Shown here: one piece after another, positions 27,270-36,699 of the stretch
Layout of the letters: each line of letters starts with the position of its first letter
How positions within the stretch are numbered: the stretch's first letter is position 1
Assembly (NCBI GenBank): GCA_040221475.1
Contig: JAVKEJ010000032.1
Location: forward strand, 558,001 to 622,000
Length of the DNA: 64,000 nt
Source of the DNA: WLXB01 sp040221475
GTDB taxonomy: Bacteria; Pseudomonadota; Alphaproteobacteria; Rhodospirillales; Rhodospirillaceae
Direction of reading: 5' to 3'
The notes under the pieces: generated by a model
What the model was told of the DNA's origin: nothing
Databases searched by the model: none
What the model saw: only the letters and a program-made list of their open reading frames with translations
Position numbers and translations under genes: made by a program

Positions 27270-27998
27270 CTACAAACCCAAAAACACAATCGCCCCACCA
27301 GATGCTGCAACTGCACCTCCGGCCAGCGCATGGCTAAATCGTGCCGCAGGGGCAAAGGAAAAGTGCTTCAAACCAAACAGGGCAATGGCGACCACAGTGG
27401 TCATGGTGATTAATGTTGCAGTGCCAAAAATAGCAGCAACACCCATCACACCCAGCCAACTTTGCTGCGCTGCGGGATACATCAAAATGGGAATCAAGGG
27501 CTCGCACGGACCAAGCACAAAAATAATAAACAGCGCCCACGGCGTAAGACTGACCTTTGCCGTCGCAGTATGCACGTGCGCATGACTGCCGTGATGGTTG
27601 TGCTTATGCTTGTGAACATCGCCGTCGCCATGAGCATGGACATGAACATGAGGGCGGTCTTTAAACGCTTTCTTCAGACCCCAAGCTAGATACGTCATGC
27701 CAAACGCAATCAGGGCCCAAGCCGCCCAATCGCCGCGTACGGCTTCAATCGCTTCCAGGTTCCCAACCGTTAGTCCGAAGATAATACCAACAGCCCCAAG
27801 CGCCACTGATCCCGCCACATGACCCAATCCGCACAGGCTTGTGACGGTCAACGCTTTAGCCTTAGACCAGCCACGGGCCTTGGCCATAACAATGAAAGGA
27901 AGATAATGATCCGGGCCGAGCAAAGTATGCAAAAAGCCAATCGACGCAGCCGTTGCACTTAGCACAATTAATTCAGGCGTCACCCAGACCATCCCCAT
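27270..27998 (-). CDS. NicO/UreH-like membrane metal transporter with His-rich loop
   Basis: A 242-residue membrane protein with six to seven helices. The first helix carries HTLLGPDHYLPF, a histidine/aspartate metal motif typical of the UreH / nickel-cobalt efflux (NicO, RcnA-like) group. Between helices lies a cytoplasmic or periplasmic loop (about 115-145) containing more than ten histidines alternating with valine, alanine, lysine and glycine. This pattern points to transport of nickel, cobalt or another divalent metal; direction is not readable, though export is more usual with such loops. It lies downstream of, but separate from, the FetAB-like genes (about 100 bases). Confidence 0.8.
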   Translation of the reverse strand: MGMVWVTPELIVLSATAASIGFLHTLLGPDHYLPFIVMAKARGWSKAKALTVTSLCGLGHVAGSVALGAVGIIFGLTVGNLEAIEAVRGDWAAWALIAFGMTYLAWGLKKAFKDRPHVHVHAHGDGDVHKHKHNHHGSHAHVHTATAKVSLTPWALFIIFVLGPCEPLIPILMYPAAQQSWLGVMGVAAIFGTATLITMTTVVAIALFGLKHFSFAPAARFSHALAGGAVAASGGAIVFLGL

Positions 27999-28101
27999 AA
28001 CTTATAATTTTGCTGCTTTCAGCCGTAGCGGGATTTTTGGCACGGCGCAAGAACAACCCTCATTGATTTGGGTCAATTGGAATCGCGCTTCGTAAACGAC
28101 T

Positions 28102-28908
28102 TCACCTCAAGCGAGCTTGTCGCAACCGATCAAGCCGAAGCCTGTGACGTGCGTCCGTTAAATAAGACAATCCGCCGAAGACCGTAATCAAAACGCCGAG
28201 TCCCGTTGCCCCGACAATGAGAAACATAATCAGGATTTGATAGCGCACCGCTTCCGTTGGAGGCACACCCGCTAAGATTTGCCCGGTCATCATGCCAGGC
28301 AATGACACAACACCCGCCGCGGCCATGGCATTGATCATCGGCATCAAGCCCGTGCGGATCGCAGACCGCGCAAGCGGACCACAGGCGACCCAGCGAGTCG
28401 CGCCTAAACACAGCTGCGCTTCTATGGCGGCGCGATCACGCGCAACTCCCGTGGTCAGCGTACTGAGACTCAGCGCAATACCCGTCATCGAGTTACCGAG
28501 AATCATACCCAACAGGGGAATAGCATACTGCGGATCATACCAAGGGTTGGGGCCAATTTGCGTGGTCAGCGCCAGCACCGTCACCAACGCAGACGAAAAG
28601 CTCATGGCGGCGGCACCGAGTCCATAAGACCAAAATCCCGTCAGACGACGGTCTTGCCGTGCCGCCACTTCGTAGCCCGCAAAGATGATCATCACCACCG
28701 CAATGAGTCCGGTCCACACTGGCGATGACAGATCAAACACGATTGTTAAAATATAACCAACCAGCGTCAACTGAACGATCATACGCAGCGTCGAAACCAA
28801 CAGCGTGCGCTCGATCTTTAAGCCAAGCATCAGCGACAACACACCGTTTGCGACGATCAACAGAGATCCAACCGCGAGATCGGCAACTGACAGACTAATG
28901 TAGGTCAC
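28102..28908 (-). CDS. fetB: FetB/UPF0014-like ABC exporter permease
   Basis: A 268-residue polytopic permease of the UPF0014 family, to which E. coli FetB belongs. Seven or so helices are seen, with family-typical segments GYEVAARQDRRLTG, MILGNSMTGIALSLSTL and LPGMMTGQILAGVPPTEAVR. E. coli FetAB exports iron and aids resistance to oxidative stress; the same role here is an inference. It starts at GTG (28908) in a GTGA overlap with the stop of the ATPase gene, so the two are translationally coupled. Length is normal for the family. Confidence 0.88.
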   Translation of the reverse strand: MTYISLSVADLAVGSLLIVANGVLSLMLGLKIERTLLVSTLRMIVQLTLVGYILTIVFDLSSPVWTGLIAVVMIIFAGYEVAARQDRRLTGFWSYGLGAAAMSFSSALVTVLALTTQIGPNPWYDPQYAIPLLGMILGNSMTGIALSLSTLTTGVARDRAAIEAQLCLGATRWVACGPLARSAIRTGLMPMINAMAAAGVVSLPGMMTGQILAGVPPTEAVRYQILIMFLIVGATGLGVLITVFGGLSYLTDARHRLRLDRLRQARLR

Positions 28909-29513
28909 GACAGACCCGCGTCGGGTATGCGTTCAACGCGTCCCTGATCAACAACAGCATGCTGCGCACTCAAGCGTTCAATCTGCGCCGGATCATGGGT
29001 CACCAACACCACTGTTGTTCCAGACGACAAGCGATGCTTGATCACGCGCTCGACCAATTCTGTCGCCTCGTCATCCAATGCTGAAGTCGGTTCATCCAGC
29101 AGCAAAACCTCTGGGTCTGCGAGCAACGCCCGCACCAGCGCCAAACGCTGCTTTTCGCCGGTCGACAAGCGCGCCACCTCCCACGCCAGGCAAGAAGGGT
29201 CCAATCCGATATCAGCGAGCAAGGTCGCAACATCGCCGTCGGGCATGTGCGGACCAACAACATCACCCCACCACCCCGACTCCGCTGGGACATAAGCCAC
29301 CGCGCGACGCCATTCCGGCGCGGTGACTTGTGAGCGCAACACCGTTTCTGTGGCCGCGTCACCTTCATTTAAATCCAGATCAGCGATGGCCCGCAGCAGG
29401 ATGGATTTTCCCGATCCTGATGGCCCGGTAATGCACAAGCACGCCCCGTCCTCCAGTTCCAATTCCACCGGGGCCAATCCAAACGGTTCGAGGTTATGAA
29501 GGCGCAGCACCAT
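28905..29513 (-). CDS. fetA: FetA-like ABC transporter ATP-binding protein
   Basis: A 202-residue ATPase subunit. Walker A is GPSGSGKS (30-37), the signature is LSTGEKQRLALVRAL (a threonine in place of the usual glycine), Walker B is EVLLLDEPTSALDD, and the switch histidine is in VLVTHD. With the coupled permease it forms a FetAB-type exporter. It follows the quinone-oxidoreductase-like gene by only seven bases, so it is probably co-transcribed with the MFS/VOC/dehydrogenase genes, an unusual combination for a metal exporter. Confidence 0.9.
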   Translation of the reverse strand: MVLRLHNLEPFGLAPVELELEDGACLCITGPSGSGKSILLRAIADLDLNEGDAATETVLRSQVTAPEWRRAVAYVPAESGWWGDVVGPHMPDGDVATLLADIGLDPSCLAWEVARLSTGEKQRLALVRALLADPEVLLLDEPTSALDDEATELVERVIKHRLSSGTTVVLVTHDPAQIERLSAQHAVVDQGRVERIPDAGLS

Positions 29514-29520
29514 AGCTTCC

Positions 29521-30534
29521 CTAAGTCACATCGCCCTCAGATAGATCGCCGCCAACGCGGATCACCGCACGCCCGCGGATCTGTCGCGCCTCCAAACGCC
29601 GGTGCAAGTCAGCCACGTCTGCCAACTCTACCTCTTCCGTGATCGGAACGCGCCACACCCCGGTTGCCACATTTTCGATAATGGTCTTGTCGGTCTCACT
29701 CCCCGGCGGATCTTCTATGGGCGCAAGATTCATGCCTGCCACACTGATGTTCTTGAAAATCAGCGTTGAAACATCAACCGGCGCGGGCATATCCCCCGCC
29801 GTCGCACCAATGTAAACCAACCGTCCCATGGGGGCGAGCACGCCAATGTTATGCGCCGCATTGGGTCCGCCATTGCCATCGATAATCACATCAACGCCGC
29901 GACCGCCTGTGGCCACCCTCACCTGATCAGCCCAATCGTCTTGGGTATAGTCAAAAACATGATCCGCACCGAAGGTTTGCGCAAACGAAACCTTGTCTGC
30001 CCCGCCAGCCAAACCAATCACTGTGCAGCCCGCACTCTTGGCGATTTGCGTCGCCATAATTCCGATCGGTCCCGCCGCCGAATGCAGCAAACAGGTTTCC
30101 CCAGGCTGCAACCGACCGGCCTTGTACAATGCATGCCAGGCGGTAAACGAACAGCCGCGATACACACAGCCGGTTTTAAGATCAATCCGCGCATCCAGCG
30201 GCAGCAGCATCGCCGCCTTGGCGAGGGAGTATTCCGCATAGGCCCCGAAGTTGGCGCGCGATATCACACGTTGACCAATCAGACTTTCATCCACATCGTC
30301 ACCAACCGCATCCACAATGCCGGTATGTTCCAACCCGGGGGTAAACGGAAAAGTGATAGGCATAAAACCAATCTTACCCGCGCGAGCCATGGCATCGAAG
30401 GGGTTCATGCCGACATAGGCGACTTTGAGTCTCGCCTCACCCGCAGCAGGTGTCGGGACCGCAATCTCGCGCAGTTGCATCGTCTCGGGTCCGCCAAAGG
30501 CGTCCATTTGTATCGCACGCATGGTTTGTGTCAT
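29521..30534 (-). CDS. Medium-chain dehydrogenase, quinone oxidoreductase-like
   Basis: A 337-residue medium-chain dehydrogenase/reductase. The nucleotide-binding segment LLHSAAGPIGIMATQIAKSA is of the AAGPIG/AAGGVG type seen in NADPH quinone oxidoreductases, and no structural zinc cysteine cluster is visible, so a zinc alcohol dehydrogenase is unlikely. The protein probably reduces quinones or enones with NAD(P)H. It lies between the VOC gene (10 bases upstream) and fetA (7 bases downstream) in one operon with the MFS transporter. A detoxification or catabolic step for a transported small molecule is inferred. Confidence 0.88.
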   Translation of the reverse strand: MTQTMRAIQMDAFGGPETMQLREIAVPTPAAGEARLKVAYVGMNPFDAMARAGKIGFMPITFPFTPGLEHTGIVDAVGDDVDESLIGQRVISRANFGAYAEYSLAKAAMLLPLDARIDLKTGCVYRGCSFTAWHALYKAGRLQPGETCLLHSAAGPIGIMATQIAKSAGCTVIGLAGGADKVSFAQTFGADHVFDYTQDDWADQVRVATGGRGVDVIIDGNGGPNAAHNIGVLAPMGRLVYIGATAGDMPAPVDVSTLIFKNISVAGMNLAPIEDPPGSETDKTIIENVATGVWRVPITEEVELADVADLHRRLEARQIRGRAVIRVGGDLSEGDVT

Positions 30535-30544
30535 TTCGCCTTAC

Positions 30545-31522
30545 TCACAATGGCTCCCCTTCAACTAGTTCCATCAACGCCCCCGATCCCGGATTGCGCA
30601 CCACCGCAGCACGGCAAGAACCCGCGCCAGGAATGTCGATATCCACGGAATCAGAAAACACTGAGGCGCCCACACCCTCACACATCTGGAGGGCCTGACT
30701 TAGATCGGACACCAGGAAACTTTGCGCCAAATACCCAACATTCGGTGGTACCTGAGCTTCACCTTTTGTCGGGGCGTTATAATTCAGCGGATGTGAGAGG
30801 GCTATTTTACCAAAGGGATGATCCGCCGACACGAACGTCGCCCGTGTTTTTGCCCCCTCCGGACGGCCTAGAAAATGGTTGGCCTCGGGCTTGTCCAAAA
30901 TATCATCAATAATAACATGCAGCCCTAGAACGCCCTGATAAAACGCCAGGGCTTTCTCGTGATCAATGATCGAATGAGACGTGGTTGAAACGGGCGTGAA
31001 TCCCGTTGGCGTTTTTCCTTCGGCTTCGACCTCACGGCGCAGTTTGCCAATGGAGGTGGAGTCATCACCGGTGAGTTCCACCAGGTTGATCGCCAAACCA
31101 TCCGGGCCATCAAACAATACTTCAACCGGCTGCCCAGCGCGCGCACTGACCTCATAACCCACAGGCTCAGACCAAAACGTATAACCGTCCGCCCGCAAAG
31201 TTTTCGTGGTTGCGCGAATATCGTCCACATAGAAGTTGAGATTCCATAAGCCCCGATAGGTTCGATCCCCGGGCTCAGGAATCATAACGCGCTGGTCCGC
31301 ATCAAACGCGATGGCCAGAACACGGCCAACTTTTGACGCGCCCGCCGCAAACATCACAGCTTGCGCTGTTGATCCGGCAGGCAACTTCCAATGGGCTTCA
31401 AATCCAGGGCCCGCAAGTTTCACGTCCGCGCTCGCGTCAAGACCAATGCGATCGCCATAGAACGACCGCGCCAGATCAAGAGACGACACGCCGAGCACCG
31501 CGGCCGACAGCGGACTGCTCAT
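30545..31522 (-). CDS. Two-domain VOC (glyoxalase/dioxygenase fold) protein
   Basis: A 325-residue protein made of two vicinal-oxygen-chelate modules (about 5-155 and 165-320). Markers are GVSSLDLARSFYGDRIGL in the first and SHSIIDHEKALAFYQGVLGL in the second. A His in the second module (TSHSIIDH) and a late acidic residue (LMELVEGE) are plausible metal ligands. Extradiol dioxygenases, lyases and resistance proteins share this architecture; the exact reaction is not readable. Its ATG overlaps the MFS stop (TAATG), so the two are translationally coupled. The operon suggests that its substrate is brought in by the MFS carrier. Confidence 0.85.
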   Translation of the reverse strand: MSSPLSAAVLGVSSLDLARSFYGDRIGLDASADVKLAGPGFEAHWKLPAGSTAQAVMFAAGASKVGRVLAIAFDADQRVMIPEPGDRTYRGLWNLNFYVDDIRATTKTLRADGYTFWSEPVGYEVSARAGQPVEVLFDGPDGLAINLVELTGDDSTSIGKLRREVEAEGKTPTGFTPVSTTSHSIIDHEKALAFYQGVLGLHVIIDDILDKPEANHFLGRPEGAKTRATFVSADHPFGKIALSHPLNYNAPTKGEAQVPPNVGYLAQSFLVSDLSQALQMCEGVGASVFSDSVDIDIPGAGSCRAAVVRNPGSGALMELVEGEPL

Positions 31523-32820
31523 TACCCGGCAACCTCATCAATATCCAAGCCCGATGCTTTGTTCTCCATGGCCAAGGCCGCGAGGCCAGCAATAAACAGA
31601 GGCGGCACAGTGGCCAGTGCAAAGGCCCATTCCCACCCCAACGGCTCGACCGCAAACGCAACGCCGAGGGGAAACAGCACGTGGCCCAGGTTCATCGCAA
31701 AGGTGCCGGCAATGGCCGACCCCGTTGCCCGCATATGAGTGGGGAACTGCTCGGTGAGAAACGTGCCCATAACCGCATTTGCACCATAGAAAAATGCCGC
31801 CATCAAACTGAACCACAACACATCGCCGGCAAAGGTCGTGGGAATCCAGATCAGACCGCACATGGCCAGCGCCCCCAGCCACAACCAAATAACGATGGTG
31901 TTACGCCGTGTAGTGATAAACTCACCCACTAACGACGATCCGATATAGCCGAGGATGCCAATACCGTAAGCAATCCCAACAATCAGCGTAGCGGTTTCTG
32001 CGTCGTACCCGCGCACTTCGTTAAAGAACGACGGGAAATAAAATGCCGTGCCCGCATAGGCCCCACCAACCATGAAATAAATGACAGCGCACAGCAGCGT
32101 ACGACGGCGAATCTCAGGCGCGAAGACGGCCTTAATGCGCGCCGACCACGGCTCAGCCACTTGACCGGCATCTGCCGTGCGCTTTTCTTGAAAACGCTGG
32201 CTCTCAGGCAGAAAACGCGCCAACAAAATCGCAATCGGCACAACCAACAGGGCGGGTAGAAAAATCGCCCGCCAGCCATAGTTGGCCATAATGGGCGCCG
32301 CGACCATGGCCGCGATGAACCACCCAATGGGATAACCACATTGTAAAAAGCCCGTCATCAGCCCGCGATACCGGGCCGGAGCCGCCTCTGACGTGTACGT
32401 CACGACAATTGGGGCGAGACCGATCGAAACAGCAAAGCCAAGAACGCGCAGAATTTCCAAGGTCAGAAAATTCGGCACCCAGAAATGCAACCCCACCAGC
32501 AAGGCCGACGTCCCAAGGGTGCCAACGAACACGATCTTGCGGCCATAGCGGTCGGCCAAGACTCCCATAAAAACAGCGAACACTGCGGCAAGCAGAAACG
32601 ACAGTGACAAAATCCGACCGATATCTGTCAGGTCTTTATCGAATTCTTCCCGAATACCTGGAATGGCGTATCCAAATAAAGATTGATCGAAGTTGGTCAG
32701 GGTCCAGCCGAACAGGCAGACAACAAAAATCACTAAGGGATAACCGCGCACCTGGGCAAAAAAACCACCCGGGCGATCAGCTGTCGCGCTGGCGCCCACG
32801 TTTTCGCTTTCAATTGTCAT
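31522..32820 (-). CDS. MFS transporter, organic acid carrier type
   Basis: A 432-residue major facilitator with 12 predicted helices. The loop 2-3 motif GVLADRYGRKIVF and the matching signal after helix 8 (GEFITTRRNTIVIW) are present, and the overall pattern resembles the aromatic acid/sugar acid symporter groups. It is the first gene of the MFS-VOC-dehydrogenase-FetAB operon. AGGGGATTTCT precedes the ATG at good distance, so the start is secure. The substrate cannot be deduced, but an organic acid that is then processed by the VOC enzyme and the dehydrogenase fits the context (inference). Confidence 0.9.
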   Translation of the reverse strand: MTIESENVGASATADRPGGFFAQVRGYPLVIFVVCLFGWTLTNFDQSLFGYAIPGIREEFDKDLTDIGRILSLSFLLAAVFAVFMGVLADRYGRKIVFVGTLGTSALLVGLHFWVPNFLTLEILRVLGFAVSIGLAPIVVTYTSEAAPARYRGLMTGFLQCGYPIGWFIAAMVAAPIMANYGWRAIFLPALLVVPIAILLARFLPESQRFQEKRTADAGQVAEPWSARIKAVFAPEIRRRTLLCAVIYFMVGGAYAGTAFYFPSFFNEVRGYDAETATLIVGIAYGIGILGYIGSSLVGEFITTRRNTIVIWLWLGALAMCGLIWIPTTFAGDVLWFSLMAAFFYGANAVMGTFLTEQFPTHMRATGSAIAGTFAMNLGHVLFPLGVAFAVEPLGWEWAFALATVPPLFIAGLAALAMENKASGLDIDEVAG

Positions 32821-32996
32821 AGAAATCCCCTGTATAAAACAGAGGAGAGTGTGGCTGCGACGTTGTTTGAACGCAAGGCCGTTAGCCTTCGGCTCTGGTG
32901 TTCCATCTTCACATGCGACGTCACAGTCTGCTTTGAGCTTTGCGGTGCGCTCATAGCCTTCAGTTCACACGATGAGAACCGGAGGTCGTCATTCAA

Positions 32997-33050
32997 ACAA
33001 AAAGTGCCATCCCTTCACTGGTCGACTGGACCAAATGAAAGGAATGGCAC
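32997..33050 (-). terminator. Rho-independent terminator of pal
   Basis: A long hairpin whose outer stem pairs GTGCCAT (33004-33010) with ATGGCAC (33044-33050) and which also contains an inner TGGTC/GACCA stem. Read on the minus strand it ends in a U-rich tract (CTTTTTG). It lies 27 bases beyond the pal stop codon. Confidence 0.85.
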
Positions 33051-33076
33051 CTAATGTCTAATATTCAAAAGCGGCG

Positions 33077-33598
33077 TTAACGCTGCGCCTGTTGGGCTTC
33101 AATGTCCCGCACCACCGATAAACCACGGCGGTTTTGTGACCAGCACGCTTCTCCGGAAGCAACACACACCTGGCGTTCTTTGCCGTAGGAAATGGTTTCA
33201 ACGCGACCGGCAGCAATACCTGAGGAGAGCAGGTATTCTTTGACTGCTTGCGCACGACGCTCACCCAAACCAAGGTTGTATTCGCGTGTGCCACGCTCGT
33301 CGGCATGTCCCTCAACCACCAGCAAGGCGCTGGGGTATTGGTTTAGCCAATCTGCCTGACGTTTCAAAACGGCGACTGCTTTATCGTTTAAGGTTGCTTC
33401 GTCATAACCAAAAAGCACAGTGTTGCCGATCACTTCGATAAATTCTTGTGCACTGCCGGGAGCAAAGGGTGCGGCGACCGGAACCATGTCGCGATCTGCG
33501 TACGATAACGCACTCTCTGTTACTTCGGGTTTGCTAGCACACGCAGCGAGAGTCATCGCCGCGAGCACAGCATATGAGCCGCGTAGCCAATACTTCAT
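33077..33598 (-). CDS. pal: Peptidoglycan-associated lipoprotein (OmpA family)
   Basis: A 173-residue outer-membrane lipoprotein. The signal peptide ends in the lipobox LAAC with lipidated C20. The C-terminal OmpA domain (about 65-165) has the Pal-type peptidoglycan-binding segment VEGHADERGTREYNLGLGER and a final disulfide-type pair (CVASGEAC). Pal links the outer membrane to peptidoglycan in the Tol-Pal system. tolB and ybgF, usually adjacent, are absent here, so this is either a displaced pal or a paralogue. A strong terminator follows, so it is a one-gene transcript. Confidence 0.9.
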   Translation of the reverse strand: MKYWLRGSYAVLAAMTLAACASKPEVTESALSYADRDMVPVAAPFAPGSAQEFIEVIGNTVLFGYDEATLNDKAVAVLKRQADWLNQYPSALLVVEGHADERGTREYNLGLGERRAQAVKEYLLSSGIAAGRVETISYGKERQVCVASGEACWSQNRRGLSVVRDIEAQQAQR

Positions 33599-33815
33599 TT
33601 CAAAAATATCCGTCCAAGGTCATCCGATGGACTATTCACATCGGCGGGCGGGACTTTCGGTGTTTCACCGGCCATACTCAAACGAATAATTTGATTTTTA
33701 TCTATCGGCTTTCTCGATTGATCGGTTCTGAAACATCGTCCAGATTGATCGACCCAAGAGCCTACCATCCGGGCTTGAGCCTGCGTGCTCTGCCCCTGCG
33801 AGGAGACCATAAGAC

Positions 33816-34955
33816 GTGATATCAATACGCGGCCTGACAGCACAATACCGCATGGGCAAAAATACGGTGACGGCTTTAGATGGCATTGATCTTGAGATCG
33901 GCCACGGTCAGGTGTTTGTGCTCTTGGGGCCATCGGGCTGTGGCAAAACCACGCTGCTGCGCTGCCTCGCGGGACTGGAAACGCCGACCGCCGGACACAT
34001 CGAGATCGACGGCGAGGTCTTATCAGACGCAAACTCTGGCACCTTTGTGCCACCAGAAGAACGGCCGCTGGCCATGGTCTTTCAGTCCTACGCTATGTGG
34101 CCGCATATGAGCGTATTCGATAATGTGGCCTTCCCCCTCAAAGCCGGACGCCGCCGCCCGCCCGTCAATGAGGTCCCGAAACGGGTGAACGATGTCCTTG
34201 ACCTGCTAGGGATTGACCACTTGGCAGACCGTTCGGTCACCACCCTGAGCGGTGGGCAGCAACAACGGGTGGGGTTGGCCCGCGCCTTAGCCTTACAGCC
34301 CCGCGTGCTGCTGATGGACGAACCACTGAGCAACTTGGATTTCCGGCTCCAGGTTGAGCTTCGCAGCCAACTGCGCGCGCTGATGCACGAGCTCAAACTC
34401 ACCACGGTTCACGTCACCCACAACCAGGCTGAAGCTCTTGAAATGGGCGACCGTATTGCCGTGATGGATGCAGGCCATATTGTACAGATTGGCGGTCCGG
34501 AAACCATTTACCACCGCCCAGTCGATGAGCACGTCGCCCGGTTTGTCGGCGATATGAATATGATTCCCGGCTCCGTCGTGCGCTGGTCCGACGGCACCGC
34601 CCAAGTCAAAACCGAGGCCGGAACCTTTCTCGGGATGACGGCTGAGGGCGTTGTGCTGCCAGACGGGGCGCATTGCCTGCTGGGAATCCGCCCAGGCGAT
34701 GTGGTCGTGCCAGCCCCAGCGGACGCAGATCCAAACACCTGCCTCGTCGTCACGGTGACGGATCGCCGGTTTCAGGGCGACCGCATGGTTTATGGTCTTA
34801 AAGCAAGCGGCCTTAAAACCGGCACCATCACTCTCGATGTGTCCACCCATCATTCCGTGCGGTTGGGGATGGGATCAGAGGTCCGGATCCAGTTGCCACC
34901 GGACAGCACCATCGCAGTCAAACCCGCCCCGGATAATCGGACCCACCAAACATGA
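33816..34955 (+). CDS. Ferric-iron-type ABC transporter ATP-binding protein
   Basis: A 379-residue ATPase of the FbpC/PotA group. Walker A is GPSGCGKTT (38-46), the signature LSGGQQQRVGLARAL, Walker B RVLLMDEPLSNLD and the H-loop VTHNQAEAL. A TOBE-like regulatory domain occupies about 235-370. The GTG at 33816 follows an AGGAG by about eleven bases. It is the first gene of an ATPase-permease-binding protein operon and overlaps the permease by four bases (ATGA). The set suggests an Fe3+ importer, but thiamine, putrescine or phosphonate transporters share this architecture. Confidence 0.92.
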   Translation: MISIRGLTAQYRMGKNTVTALDGIDLEIGHGQVFVLLGPSGCGKTTLLRCLAGLETPTAGHIEIDGEVLSDANSGTFVPPEERPLAMVFQSYAMWPHMSVFDNVAFPLKAGRRRPPVNEVPKRVNDVLDLLGIDHLADRSVTTLSGGQQQRVGLARALALQPRVLLMDEPLSNLDFRLQVELRSQLRALMHELKLTTVHVTHNQAEALEMGDRIAVMDAGHIVQIGGPETIYHRPVDEHVARFVGDMNMIPGSVVRWSDGTAQVKTEAGTFLGMTAEGVVLPDGAHCLLGIRPGDVVVPAPADADPNTCLVVTVTDRRFQGDRMVYGLKASGLKTGTITLDVSTHHSVRLGMGSEVRIQLPPDSTIAVKPAPDNRTHQT

Positions 34956-36643
34956 GTCGCCTCAATCCTCTTTGGTTGGTCTACAGCGGCGCGCTCATCG
35001 GCCTCAGTTTTGTTTTGGTGTCTCTGGCCGGCAATGTGGTCGGCAGCTTTACCAGTGACGCACAGTTTAATGACTTCACGACAGACGCTTATGTACGGCT
35101 GCTAACCGACCCGGGTTTGCCCGCGACGCTGATGCGCACCCTTGGCCTTGGGTTTGGCTCGATCGCTGTCACACTCACCTTTGCGCTGCCCTTTGCCTGG
35201 TTGCTGGCGCGTACAGATTTCCGCTGGAAAACAGGACTGTTCACTCTGCTCGCTGCAAAGCTGGCCATTCCCGGCTTCATCACAGCGATGGCCTATGTCT
35301 GGCTGTTCAATCCGTCCGCCGGATTGGTCAATGCCATGCTTGGTCAAACCAATTACACCGGCGAAGCCGCTTTCGATGTCTATCAGATTAAATGGTTGTG
35401 TATGTTGCAAGGCTTGGTGCTGGTGCCCGGCGCAGCGTTTATGTTGATTCCAGCGCTCCGCAATCTGGATGGCAGCCTGGAAGAAGCCGCGCGCACAGCT
35501 GGCGTCCCAGCCTGGAAAACATTCCGGCATATTGTACTGCCATTATTGGCCCCCGGCGTCATGGCCGTCGCTGTGTTTTACTTCGTTGTCGCCGTTGAAA
35601 TGTTCGACTTTGTCGCCATCATCGCACCGCCCGGCGATGTTCTGGTGCTGACCATTTACGAAGCCCTAAACGCCGTCGATGGTTTGCCCGATTACGGCCT
35701 GGCGGGGTCTGCGGGCGTTCTCCTCTTCGTTCTAAGTGCAGGGGCCATTTTGTTTTACGTGCGCTTTCTGAGGCAGGCCAAAAAGTATGCGGTCCTCAGC
35801 GGCAAGCGGCGTGACCCGGGGTTGGTCCGCCTTGGTAAATGGCATGGCGCGGCTTCGGCCTTTGTGTGGCTCTGGGTGTTCCTGACGGTTGGTTTACCTG
35901 TGATTACCTTGGTATGGGTCGCGCTGGTGCCCTTTATTCAACCGCCGTCGGTCGGGGCTTTGGATAACGTATCGCTCTTCGGGTTTCTTGATGGTTTGTC
36001 TTACTTGCGCGAGCCTTTGATCAACACCGGCTTTGTGATGGCCGGGACCATCATCATGGCCATGACCTTCGCCATTTGTTTGACCTGGGTCGTCACCCGC
36101 AGCCGGTCCAAAATTGCCCCGTGGGCCGACGCCTTGGTGTTTCTCGCACCGGCGGTCCCGGCCATCGTCACGGCCACCGCCTTTCAGGTGATGGGCATTG
36201 CCGTTTATCAATGGTTGCCCTTGTATGGCACCTTATGGCTGATCATGGCAGCCATGGGCACGCGCATGTTGGCCTACTGCACCCGCACCATGAACTCCGC
36301 CGCGCTGCAAATTCACCCCGAGTTAGAAGAAGCCGCCTGGGTGTCCGGTCTCAGCCGGTGGCGCACCTTCCGCGGGGTGTTTCTGCCACTGATGGCCCCG
36401 GCGATTTTCTATGCAGCCCTGATGGTCGGTATGCTCGCCGCCCGCGACCTCACCCTACCGCTGATTATGAACAGCGCAGGCACGCCTCTGGTCTCGGTCT
36501 TGATCTTTGATCTGCAAACCAATGGAGAAACCGCCAGTGCGGCCGCCGTCGCCCTGTATATGATTGTTGTGCTGGTGGCCTTGGCCCTCACCGCCCGCAA
36601 ACTCACCGGCATGGCCGAACCGGGCTTAGAACGAACACCCTGA
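34952..36643 (+). CDS. ABC transporter permease with two fused halves (FbpB-like)
   Basis: A 563-residue permease with about 12 helices. Two coupling (EAA) loops are seen, one in each half: LEEAARTAGVPAWKTFRHIV and LEEAAWVSGLSRWRTFRGVF. This fused-permease layout is characteristic of FbpB ferric-iron importers and relatives. The start overlaps the ATPase stop. It is followed 56 bases later by the cognate binding protein. Confidence 0.92.
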   Translation: MSRLNPLWLVYSGALIGLSFVLVSLAGNVVGSFTSDAQFNDFTTDAYVRLLTDPGLPATLMRTLGLGFGSIAVTLTFALPFAWLLARTDFRWKTGLFTLLAAKLAIPGFITAMAYVWLFNPSAGLVNAMLGQTNYTGEAAFDVYQIKWLCMLQGLVLVPGAAFMLIPALRNLDGSLEEAARTAGVPAWKTFRHIVLPLLAPGVMAVAVFYFVVAVEMFDFVAIIAPPGDVLVLTIYEALNAVDGLPDYGLAGSAGVLLFVLSAGAILFYVRFLRQAKKYAVLSGKRRDPGLVRLGKWHGAASAFVWLWVFLTVGLPVITLVWVALVPFIQPPSVGALDNVSLFGFLDGLSYLREPLINTGFVMAGTIIMAMTFAICLTWVVTRSRSKIAPWADALVFLAPAVPAIVTATAFQVMGIAVYQWLPLYGTLWLIMAAMGTRMLAYCTRTMNSAALQIHPELEEAAWVSGLSRWRTFRGVFLPLMAPAIFYAALMVGMLAARDLTLPLIMNSAGTPLVSVLIFDLQTNGETASAAAVALYMIVVLVALALTARKLTGMAEPGLERTP

Positions 36644-36699
36644 TCAAAATCCGCTCCGTGCGACTAGCGCTTCATCACCCCCTTGCTTAGACTGAAATT

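Noticed and set aside
29851..30912. A 353-codon plus-strand frame over the dehydrogenase and VOC genes
   Set aside because: It spans two recognised minus-strand genes and has no domain or ribosome-binding site of its own.
33595..34053. A 152-codon minus-strand frame upstream of the ABC ATPase
   Set aside because: It is antisense to the start of the ATPase gene and arginine- and proline-rich, consistent with a shadow frame.
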